Shown here one piece after another: positions 27,901 through 39,900 of a DNA stretch of 64,000 bases. The stretch lies in contig NC_079147.1 in assembly GCF_945859685.1 (NCBI RefSeq), positions 195,035,174 to 195,099,173 on the forward strand. Direction: 5' to 3'. The DNA is from Eupeodes corollae. Taxonomy: Eukaryota > Arthropoda > Insecta > Diptera > Syrphidae. How positions within the stretch are numbered: the stretch's first letter is position 1; each line of letters opens with the position of its first letter. Under the pieces are notes generated by a model. The model was not told the DNA's origin, did not search any database, and saw only the letters and a list, made by a program, of their open reading frames with translations. A program made the translations under genes and the position numbers.

Positions 27901-30900
27901 CGAGCCCCGTTGTACAGGACCTCGTTGGAATAATAATGCACATAAGAAGATTCGGCTGTTCGATATAAGCCGGTACAGCGTCGTAAACACTGCCGCTCGA
28001 ACACCCGAAACTTCTCCATCTGGGAAGGGGCAACGTTGAACCACACAGGACAACCATACACGATCATTGGCCGTATGAGGGCCATGTAGCAAATAACCTT
28101 CACTCTGGGGTCAAGCCGACTGCTAAAAAACAGCCGTTTCGTCAAAGTAAAGGCTCCTCTGGCCCTGGTCAGAGCAGCATTTATATGTCTGTCGAAATAT
28201 AAATACTGATCTAACCAGATACCGAGGTATTTCACTACACTTTTGCTCGCTAATGGCTGCCCGTGAAGATCAACGATGACCATCTTGCGCCAATTCTTAC
28301 ACGTATCCCCCGTGGCCCTAGCCAACGGAGTCCGGAACAGAATTGTCTCTGACTTCTGGACATTTATTTTCAGTTTCCAGTCGTCGCAATATCGCTGAAT
28401 CTTGTCGAAATCACGCTGCAAGAGAATTCTAATAACCTCAACCTTTCGGGCCGTTCTGTACGCAATTAGATCGTCGGCGTACGCAATTGCCTTTGTAAGA
28501 CTACCTATCAGATCGCTGGTGTAAATGTTGAAGAGAATCGGCGAATTCACCGCTCCCTGTTGAAGACCATTTTTAATTGAGAATGTTGTGGTAGAAGTTA
28601 CATTGCCACTTTTGACAACAAACTTTCTACCGTTAAGCATATCATAAAGTATATACAACAATGGCTTGCTTATGCCAAGCCTGCTCAGTTTTAGGTAAAG
28701 ACCCTCCAACCATACGGTGTCAAAGGCCTTTTCCAAATCAACCAGAACAGCACCTGTGCATTGTTGTTTTGATTTATTCCATTGGATATCAGAAACGAGT
28801 TTAGACGCAGCATGAATTGTGTCATGACCCGCCTTGAACCCGAACTGTTTATCCGGAATTATTTTGTTGTCCGCAGCCCACTTAGTCAGAGCCCTATTAA
28901 TGATCTTTTCGAAAACTTTGCTGATGCTCGGAAGAAGACTTATCGACCGAAGATTTGACGGGTTGGAGTTGTCCTTTCCCTTTTTCGGGAGAGGATGAAC
29001 CACAGCGGTCTTCCAATGCACTGGATAATATGCATTATTCAGTGCATTATTGAAGAGCGTGGTGTATATGTCAATTGCTTCCAACGGTAAATGTCTTAGT
29101 ACAACGTTGGATATACCATCGACACCTGCTGACTTTTTGTTTTTTATTGAATTAAAGATGAGCTGAAGCTCAACCTTCGTCACTAACAAGGGACTTGGTC
29201 CCGTTTGCTCGGCGATTATGGCATTTGCCAAGGAATCGTCATTGAACCGCATGAAACCGCGGTTCTCAGATCGCCATTGTGTGATATCATTTCGAAGGTA
29301 AAAGTGATTAAGTAGGGCTCTGTTTTCCAGGTCGTGGTTGGGGCGAATGCTAACATTCACCTTGTACACTTGCTGGAAAGCAGCTCCCACCGCCTCCACT
29401 TTTTCCTTCGGATCTTCAATTATATAAAAGTCATCGTCAAAGATGGCTTCTTCTGGATCTATTTGCGCTGTCATGAGTACGTCTCTTTTTTCTTCGGTTC
29501 TTTGGAGTTTCAGACTCGGAAGGTCATTGTCGTTCTTTTTTCTGAATATTTTGTTGATTTTAGGGAACATACTAGGGTCGCTCGAATTAACTGACCGGAT
29601 CTTGCGGTCCCAGTACTTGTTAATTGATAGCCTGTAGTTCTCCTTAATCAACAGATTGACATTTTTTATTGACGACTTCAGTGTCCTAACCTCCAGGTCG
29701 TGTGGGTCTGTAAGTCGTCTGTGCAAGTTTTTGAGTCTTGTCAGTAAGCCACTTTTGTGCCTACGTAGTGTGTCAATTGTCGCGTTTCTGTAAGCGTCCA
29801 TTTGGTCCCGTTCAATGTACTTTGGGATTGTCCGTTCCATCGTTCGTTTTATTGTTTCGTCCATCTGTTGTAAGTGTTGGTCGATTTCTGTATTTGTCAG
29901 GTTTCTGTTGTTTGGTGGGGCTATGTCACTCGAACGAAGTTCTCTCGCTAGGGCATTGGTGAAACGAGGCCACCGCATCTTACTGTAATTGTAAGAATGC
30001 GTTGGAACGTATTCCTCCAACTCCACGCGTTCGTTCGGAATCTGCATTACAGCAGCCAGTCCGCAGTGATCACTGTCGTACTCGACTGTCTGTAAGCAGT
30101 TTCGCGGGTGATTACCCACTTTGTCTGTAACTGTCAGTCTGGTGTCGTACAGCAAAAGGTCAAGAAAGGAGCCGGTTCTTGGATACGATGGCCTTTCAGT
30201 ATCCAGCAGGTCGACGCCATATTCAACGCTGTAAAGATTCATCAAATTAAAAAGATGATTACCTCTGGGATTACTATGTTGATTTCCCCAATCTTCATGT
30301 TTTGCGTTCAAATCACCGGCCAAGATGAAATAGTTTTCTTCCAAGCTCAGTTTAAGTTCCCTAAAAAGAATCTCGAGTTCTGAAGCAAAGTAAGTAACCT
30401 GCGGAGCTCCAGCCGCATAAGCTGCAATCATATACATCCGCTTCCCTTGAGAGAGAGAGATGCATACAACGCAAACTTCTAGCGTCTTGAGCTTTCGCAA
30501 TTCATTGTTGTATATGACTTTATAATTAATGCCTTTTCGTATAAAGAGAGCGACACCGCCCCCTTGAGTGGAGTCGGGCCGGTCTCTTCTTACGATATTG
30601 TAATTTTTATGAGTCAATTTGTGTTTGTGGTTTAGCTTAGTTTCGCTAGCCATAAACACATCGGGACTGTAGTCTGTCAACAATTGGAACATATTGGCTC
30701 TTCGTTCAATCCTAATCAGTGAATTTACATTCACAGCTAGGACTTTAAGGCGCGTCTCCGGCAGCGCGCCCATTATGATCTAAATTGCGCCAGGCCAGGC
30801 AACAAAGAGTAGAGATGATCTACCCTTTTGCCTTGCTCCTTTATCTGACTTTGCAGTCCTGTTAGTTGACCTTGAATGCTCAACAACAAGGCTACAATGT

Positions 30901-33900
30901 CAGGCTGCACCTCTGGTGCCTTAGGCACAGGGGCCTTTGGGGCAACCGTTGGTGGAGCCTGTACAAGACCAGTGCTCTGCCACTGAGCTAAAGAGGCATG
31001 TATCTTAAAAATTAATTTATTTTTATTCATGACAAACGCATCCATCCAACCAAGGTTTAAAATTAACAACAACAATATTATAATTGTTTAGTATTTTTGA
31101 CTTTTTAAAGTAACAAATTGTTAATACAACATGTAAGGTAAATATATAAGAAATATGTTAAATATTTGCTGAATAGATCAAAGTGATACGATGTTTAATT
31201 GTTTATATAACAGCTTGTGAATATAAATAAAGTTATAGAAGTATATTTGAGAAACCATTGTTTGGTGAAAAGTAAATAGTTTATTTTGTTTGAATGTTTC
31301 GATTTATAAAGCTGGCAAGAAATTAAGTTACTTTAAAATGTATACAATGTTTATACCCACTTTTAAAAGATTGAAAGCATAGTATATCTTTTTTTTAAGA
31401 GTTTTAAGAGTTTTTAAGATCTTAAAATAGAAGTTATTGGATTAGAAAAATAGGAGATGTTTTTCGCAAAGATTTAAAAATGCTGTTTTTCAGCTTGTTC
31501 AGTTTTAAAAGCGGCATTTTAAAATGACATTTAATATTTCAAATAGGATTTTTCATAAGTGTTTTTTAGATGTATACAATAATACAATAAAGTTAGACCA
31601 CTTTTTTAAATGGCGGCCATTTTTTCAGCTCTCAAGTAATTTGTTTTTAGTTTGGTTTTGGCATTTGAACAAGAATAGACAGATACTTGAAAAATGCACA
31701 AAACTTATGCAAATTTGTTTGGAAAATGATGAGTCTGTTCGAAATACGGAAAAATTGAGTTTTGTTTAGAAATGATATTCACTTTTGGTTTGATAGATAC
31801 GTCATTGAAACATTGTATTTTAAGTGAAATTTATGTTAAACTTACTATTTACTGTATTTTAAGGGTAAGATTGATAATTGGTCTGTACAAGAAATACAAA
31901 TCAAGTAAAAATAAATCTGACCGAAAATTTTCAGTCAATGGTCAATGCTATATGATTTTTGTTCATCAACTAAAAACCCATTGTGTGCAAGAACTGCTTC
32001 ATCAATAAGACGTGCTACACTCTATTTTTGAAAGGAAACTTTTGGTTTCACTTTACGGACCCATGAATTTTCTTAAGAGATCGTTTGATTTAACATCACC
32101 ACTTGACTATTTTCTATGGGGATTTGTGAAGTCGCTTATCTACGCCAATAAGCTAGAAACAATTGCGCACTTGAAAAAACACATTCACCTCGTTATGCCG
32201 ATACACGGTCACAAATTTTGGAATAAAGGCATCTTCCAAATAAATTAAATTTCAATTTTATAAAATCAACTTTCTTTTATTTCATTCCTCTTCAAAAAAT
32301 ATCCTTTATAAGGACTGTGTTTATTTCGAAGTATCCTTGGTACACGAAAGAATTGCGTTTACTGCGTAACAAAAGAAATAAGGCATGGAAAACGTATCTC
32401 AAAACTCTGTCTCCAGTCAACTTCTCTTTTTATGTTGAACTCTTTAACCAATTTAAATCTCTTTCTAATTTTGTATATGCTTGTTATGTTACCGATATGG
32501 CCACCTCTTTGAAAGAGAATCCTAAAAAAATGTTGGAATTTTGTAAACTCAAAGAAAAAATCAGATGGCTTTCCAGTTAACTTCACTTATAAGAACCTTT
32601 CGTTAGATAAAACTTTTGATATCTGTAACGCTTTCGCAACGAATTTCCGTGAGTCTTTTGTTAATAGCCCTCAAGAAGTTGATGAAGTATATTTTCATAA
32701 TCTTGACATTTTTTCGCAAACTAGCTGTAGTCACATACCTATGCTACAAAGTACGGTCGTTGATCTTTTATCTGCGTTGAATGATGACTGCTCAACCGGT
32801 CCTGACGGTATTCCCCCGATAGTACTAACAAAGTGTAGTAATGGTTTAGTTGAATCCCTTACATTTTTATTCAAACTTTCTCTAAAAACAGGCAAATTTC
32901 CCAGTATGTGGAAGAAGTCATTTCTAACACCAATTTTCAAGAAAGGTAACAAGTCGGATATAAGCAACTACAGGCCTATTGCAAAGCTTTCTTGCATTCC
33001 TAAAGTATTTGAACAAGTTGTTTGTGAAAGCGTAGCATATTTTAGTAAAAATACGAAACATGGTTTTGTGAAAAAAGATCAACCGTTACTAATCTCCTCA
33101 CATTCTCAAACATATGTTCAAACGCTTTAGAACAAGGTTATGAAGTTGACTGTTTATACACTGACTTTTCTAAAGTTTTTGTCCAACTTAGCCACGGAAT
33201 TATTTTATTTAAACTTAAGGCTCTTGGTTTTCCACCATTTTTCTTAGCTTGGATTAAGTCATGCCCTTAAAACAGATCCTACGAGGTAAACTTTACAAAT
33301 TGTCATTCTGAACCTTTTGTTGCTCCCCAGGGAAGCCATCTTGGCCCTTTTCTGTTCATCCTGTCTATTAACGATGTATCGTCATGTCTACACTGAAGTG
33401 AAGTTCTCATTTTTGCTGACGATATGAAATCATAAAGTCCACCCATGATCGTATTCTTTTACAAACCGACATTGATAGTTTCACATTTTGGTGTGGGAAA
33501 AATAGCCTTTTACTCAACCCTTTAAAATGCCAGACTATAACTTTCACTAAAAAACTAATCCGTAACGTTTTTGACTACTGTATATGGCAGCAAAAGTTTC
33601 TGTTCCAACTTAGAGTTTACACATCACATTAATGTTATTGTTAATAAGGCAAGTTCTATGCTTGGTTTTATAAAACGCTGGGCAAAGGAGTTCAATGATC
33701 CCTATGTTAGCCTTTCTTTGTATAATTCCCTATTACGAAATTCATAGAAAACGTATTGAATCAATTCAACATAATTTTATTCGCTTTGCCCTAAAAGGTC
33801 TTCCTTGGGAAGATCCTTATGATCTGCCTCCTTATGAACATCGTATTCTTCTTCTTCAAATGCAATCTCTTCATCAAAGGCGTGTTAATAATGACTTAGT

Positions 33901-36900
33901 ATTTTTTCATCAACTCATTAATGGTGAAATTGATGCGCCTTATTTGCTTTCTTGTGTACATTTGAATTACCGAGGCGGAACCCATCACCTACGTTCTTTT
34001 GATTTTATACATATTGACTTCCATAGAACTAACTATGGGAAGAATGAAGCTTTAAGTCGAATAAGCATTTTATATAACTTAAACTGTTAAATAAGGTGGG
34101 ATTAAAATCATTGTTTAGAACCAGTGCTCCACAATCGTAAACGTTCTCATTTTATTTTTTGTTCTGTAATAATTAAATGCTAATTTTGTTAGCATTGTAA
34201 GTTCAATCTCTTTTTAACTCCTTTTAATGTTTGCAATAAGTATATAATCTTGTTGTTTGTAAAAAAAATGTAAACTATTTTTATAAGCTTTTTTGCTGAA
34301 GCTCAATTTGTAATGTTAAGCAAGAAATGCATTTGAAACGATAATAGCAATTATTTAAAACTAAAATTTCATATTTAATCGATTGCTTGCGATCTTTTTA
34401 ATAAATTTAATAACTATAACAACCACAAAATTCATGTTAATTTCAATTTTAGTGATTAAATTCATTCTCAAAATGCAATTATACAAAAAAAGTGGCAAAT
34501 GTAACTCTAAACTTTAGTGTTTTATGTGGCTTTAAGCTTTTTACGGGAAGTGGATTCACTTTTTATAAAAATTTTAAGCTCTTTTTTAAAATTGAGGGTC
34601 TTACATTGATAGCTTTTTTATTTAGAAAATATGATCATTTTTTTTTAGAAATCATTTTAAATTTAATTAAATGTTTAATCTATTAAACAAATATTTGTTT
34701 GTTCGTGAATTTTTCTAGTGGTGTAGCCGTGTCGTGTATGCAGTGTGAAGGCTCATTTCATTTATTTCAAAGAAAAATTCTTTAAAAATGTCACGTCCAA
34801 ATTAAAATGTTTGAGGATTTCGATAGCTGCACAATTTTTAAGTATTCAAAATTATGAAAAATGCATACAAAAACTCGTATAGCAACTTAAATATTTATTC
34901 ATAAAAAAATATAACCATTATTTATCATAAAAATAAGAAACTAGTTTTAATATTTTTTGTAATTTGCAATTCATTTGCAAGAGCATTTCACAAACGAATT
35001 GAAGTTACAAAAAATTCACATTCTGCAAAATACAACATGTATTAATTTCCCATAGGAAGTAATTGTAATCGTTCCGATTTGTCGAATTGAAAATGTCGAC
35101 ATTTCTCGAGTTTAATAAAAGATTTTTAGAGAGATGTCTGTGCGTGAGTGTGTACGTACGTTCGTATGTCCGTACGTTCGGGAAGCTTTTTTCTTCGTCC
35201 AAATCACAAAAATCAAAATCAAATCGAATTTGAATGAACTTTGTTTGGATGGTTTTTTAGCATAGCAATTTTTAGAAATCGGTTTTCTACTAAAAATCTC
35301 GTAAGCAAAAATATATTTTGAAACCAAACTGTTTCATTGGATGCAAAATACTGTTGTTAATTTTTAGTTGATTTCCTTTATAGCCTTTAAGTCCATGTTT
35401 TTTCTTTCAGACTTATTAGTTACCGAGTCAGAAAACCTTTTGAATGCTTAAATTTTGTTCGTAATTATAGTTCAGCATAATTTTTTACCGAGACGAAACT
35501 CACTGAATTCATATTGAAAAATTATTTTTTAAATCAGTTTTTGTATCTTTATAAATAAAAATAGCTCAGCAAAAACTCAAAATTTTATAATTTGCACGTA
35601 CTCGGTATTGCAAATTTTTTTGCCTTTAAGGAAAAAAATGAGGCTTGAATACAATTTGTGCAGGTATAAAGCTAACACTTTAAAAAACACAGGTTATTAT
35701 TTAATTTTTTTACATAAATACTTGGAACTATAAGTAATAGCATTTGTTACATTTCAAGCGACTAGAACTGCAATCTTTCCACAAAATTATTTATATGCTT
35801 CTACAGCATACCAGTGGACCCCCGGCGATGTTGGAAAATGTAGAAATTAGTTAGCTGACAGTGTTGCGAACTTCCAAAAACGCACGTGTTGGTATATATG
35901 CCTTCAGTTAAACCGATCTCTTCAAGCACACCGGAAAGATATCTTTTGTACAAAAATAGCCACGGCTGGAGCCTATATCACTAAACATTAAACACCAGTT
36001 TAAATTTACCGTCGTTTTACCGTACTAAGTGTTCGAAAAATAATATAACTAACTTCGCTAGACTTCAACTTCAACTCAGATACACATCTGTTTCTCACTA
36101 ATACCTCTTCAACAAAAACGATTCCCAGCCTGTTCCACTTGAAAAACCCGTCTTGATCCAAAACATATTTTTGAACTTTGTTTATTGAGGCAGCCAAAAA
36201 CCAAAACTTAATTAAATTTTCAAAAGCAAATCCATGTATTAAATTGTCAAGAATCTTACCCAAATAAATTTAAATAAAACCAATGAATTAATAAATAAAA
36301 ACTAATCAAATTAACAGCAATAAAAAGTAAAAAAGCTGTATCAATTTGTAATTTCAAGTATCAATACCACTCTTCAGTCATGTATCAAAATTATCTATCA
36401 AATTTAACCCACACAAAAAACAAATTTTTTAAAATGTTCTCTGTACGTACGGCTTCAAAATGTTCTTATCAAATTCGTTTAATCCCCAAATAATTGATCT
36501 GCCTATCAAAAGTCGAGAATTAGATCTTACAAAAGATTACCTAACCCTGTGTGAACCAAAACACTCCTTGAATTCTTGATGTGTCGACCCAACCTTACCA
36601 ATCGATTTATAAACATCTCAACTATATACAAAATGTGAAGATGTCATTAATAAAAGAAGAAATACAAAAATTAGCCTTTTTCTATAGAAAGCATATTGAA
36701 TTTTCTTCAGACTGACAGATCCAACAACACCACCATCAACAACAATATAATAATATACTTTTCGATTTATCCTTTTATTTACTTTTGTGTCGCATCTAAT
36801 GATCCATAAAATGATGGGATCTAACTTAATCCTACCAAAAACCAATTTAATGAAAGAGGCCACCCCACCACCCATCATCATCATCATCTTCATTCTATAG

Positions 36901-39900
36901 TTAAAAAAACCCTTCCTATATCATCTAAAACCGCAAGAAGATCGAAACTTTTTCCTTATCTTTCTGTCCAAAAAAAAAACAAGAAGAAAATTGAAAATTC
37001 TCCTTTTTGGGCTTCAATCTCCAAAGAGGATGATGATTTTTCACGGAAAAGTCTCTTTCAAAGCCGACAGAAAAAACCGCACATCCCGCAAAACAGGACA
37101 TCCCACATTGTCCTTATAGAGCTAACCTCATATACTCGGCGTATAGTTCTGAGGAACTGCGGAAGAAAATAAGGACGAAGTGTGGTTGTTTCTTTTGGTT
37201 TTTCTGGTCGTGTGAATTTCACATAAGGCATCAGGCGAATCGAAGGAAAGATGAAGAAAGAAGAAGAAGCCTTGTTGTCGACATGACATCCTGCATTGTA
37301 TATAACATGTAATTCACCACACATTCCATACACAAATATACTTGAAATAAAAATAACATTAACACCCTGGAATGTGGAATCCCAGAAAAGGACACAGTGC
37401 CAATAGGATTACAAAATGCCACACCATGTACTAACATCGGAAGCGGAAGCGATATCCTTTCCTATTGTTTTGAGAACGAAAAACCAATGTTGTTTTCAGT
37501 TTTTCTCCCCAGAAACCAAAAAAGTAAGAAAGGAACCCCATCATCACACCCTCCAAACAAAAAAGGATATTTTCCTATAAGTATTCTGGAATAAGTCGTT
37601 TCCGCAAGGAATCTTCCATAGGATTATTCTGACAGAATATTGTTATCCAGGGAGACAAAGGGGGACAAGTGATGAAAAGGATGCTCGTTTTGATGGTAGA
37701 TTTGGTTGGTATACACCTCGACCCCATTCATTGAGTTTTCAAAAACAAATTCTTCTCATTTTCTATGCAAATTAGTTTAATATTTCACAGGACCACTTTT
37801 TGGTATTGTTCTCCAGGATTTGTTATACTTATACCTTACCCATTTCTATATTCCTTCTTCAGCTTTTGGGGAAGCTGCTGGTACACCAGTATATACTTAT
37901 GTATATCTGCTTAACCTTTGTGTCTTTATAGGAATGGAATTGTACAAACACCTTTATCGGATTTAATTCTCGCAACAAATTTTATTGTTTTCACAACAAA
38001 GTACCAAGGATAACAATTTTAATTTAACTTAATCATGCAAAAATGTTTCAAAAAACCGAAACCGAGGGATTTGTTCTTATTTGACGATGATGATGGGAAT
38101 TATTTTGGCTTTTTGTCGGTTAACACAGTTCTTTCTTTTTTTGGGGGGAGGGAGGTCCTTGGTGGTTGATGTTTATTTTGTAAATTTAAGTAATTTTTGA
38201 ATAATTTAGATTTGTATTTATAGGAAAAGTTTCAACTTACCATCTTTGTTCATTGCTGATTGAAAACATTTAGCTAGACGACAAGCTCGACATTGATTTC
38301 TATGAGTTTTGTCAACGGGACAGCGGCCTTTTAGATCACCAGTTGCTTTGCAAGTGTATATTCGATTTCGGTGTATGCTGCGTTTAAAGAAACCAGAACA
38401 ACCTGAAATTTGATTTTAAAAAAATAAGTTTTTGTGTAAGAAATAAAGTTTTTTTTTAAAACTGTTATTTTTATTTTTGAAGCACATAAGCCGACTAAGA
38501 ATCAACTGCCTGTTTTTGGTATACATCCTTTTATAATTCGTGCATTAGTAAAAGGTGTTTTTTTTGGCAACAAAGTTTAGTTTTCAAAATCAGCCCGTAC
38601 CACTTTCAAATTTCGTGTAAATATTTTCAGTATTTTATTTATTTTCCAACAAATCCACATAAGTTTTAATTCTTCACCTACCCTACATAAACCTTAAAAG
38701 AACTTTGAAGAATTTATGCTAAAACGGTTCTTAACACAAAAACGAGAATCTTTGTTCTTATACATATTGACAAATTAGAATTTGATTGAGTTCTTACTCA
38801 TTTATTACTGAATTAGGTATCGGTATGAAATGAAACTTTGATTTATTAAACCCTCAACTATGTTTGTCTACAAAATTAGAACTTGGTTTAGAAATGTTTT
38901 TACTTCTTTTTAGGACTTGATGTCTATATAATCTACACTAATATTATAAAGAGGAAAGATTTGTATTTTTGTATGTAACGAATAAACTCAAAAAGTACTG
39001 GACCGATTTTAATAATTCTTTTTTCGTTCGAATGCTACATTATCACTGAGTAACATAGGCTATATTTAGTACTAGGTTAATATAGAAATCTTTAGAAGTT
39101 AATATTAAAACCAACCGAAGGTGTAAAAAAATGAATAGCTATAATATCAAGTTAGAGAAATATATTTAATATATTAAAAAAAGCTAAGACTAATGTTAAA
39201 AAAGAAAAACAAGTATATTTTTTTTTAAATTCAATTAACAGTTTTTATAAATCAAAAAAAATGAAAACAAAATTTGTCACCTCGAAAATTGTGTCTCTAA
39301 AACAATTTTATGCAACGAGAAATAACGTTTTCAACATCTGGTAAAATTTTGAGAAAAATGAAAAAAAAAGTTGGTAAAAATTTCCTTTCGACTCAGATTT
39401 TCAAAAATTAAGAATTTTGTCTTTAAACTTATTTTATTTCATAGAAAATATTGTTTTCGATATTCAGTAGTTTTTTTGTATAAAAATCCAACAGTCCGTT
39501 TTTATATAAAAAAAAATAAAATCAATAAGAAATAGTACGCAAATTTTGTTAAAAATTGATGTTCGTTTCATGATATCTCTTGAATTAATTTCATTCATCC
39601 AATTTGTAAAAATTTAGGAAATACTTAATTGGTACAAATTTGGCTTCGGCTAAAAATCTATTTAATAAAACTAGATTTTCAAACTAAGCTATTTCCTTAT
39701 ATGAAAAATATTGTTGGTAGTTTTAAATTTTTTAGGAATAATTCAACTAACAACTTTTTTAACCCAACAAGAAAACCTACAAACTTTTGTTTTGATGAAG
39801 ATAATAAAGAGTTAAATGATCCTGTTTATGTGAAAATGGCTAGATTGCTGAAAAATCTGAAATAATGAAGCTTTTTGGGCAACTGTTGGTGGATGTTTTT

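Larger units (their letters stand above)
26852..30961 (-). mobile_element. 5'-truncated APE-type LINE inserted in a tRNA gene
   Basis: About 4.1 kb on the minus strand: the last 62 codons of ORF1, all of ORF2, a 0.66-kb T-rich (A-rich on its own strand) 3' region and a terminal A tail (26852-26871). It is bounded by the 17-bp duplication TACAAGACCAGTGCTCT, whose last T may belong to the tail. The 5' end lies within ORF1, so reverse transcription stopped early. The open ORF2 and matching duplications suggest a recent insertion. Clade not assigned: it has endonuclease and RT but no recognisable RNase H. Confidence 0.85.
4898..38240 (-). other. dsf: dsf intron 3 (33.3 kb)
   Basis: Donor GTAAGT next to 38241 and acceptor ATTTTCAG next to 4897 bound an intron that holds most of the mobile elements of the window and an interrupted tRNA gene. 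Between repeats are apparently single-copy stretches (about 4.9-5.8, 11.4-13.9, 16.1-18.9 and 36.3-38.2 kb) with no coding signal, where regulatory DNA could lie. Confidence 0.85.
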
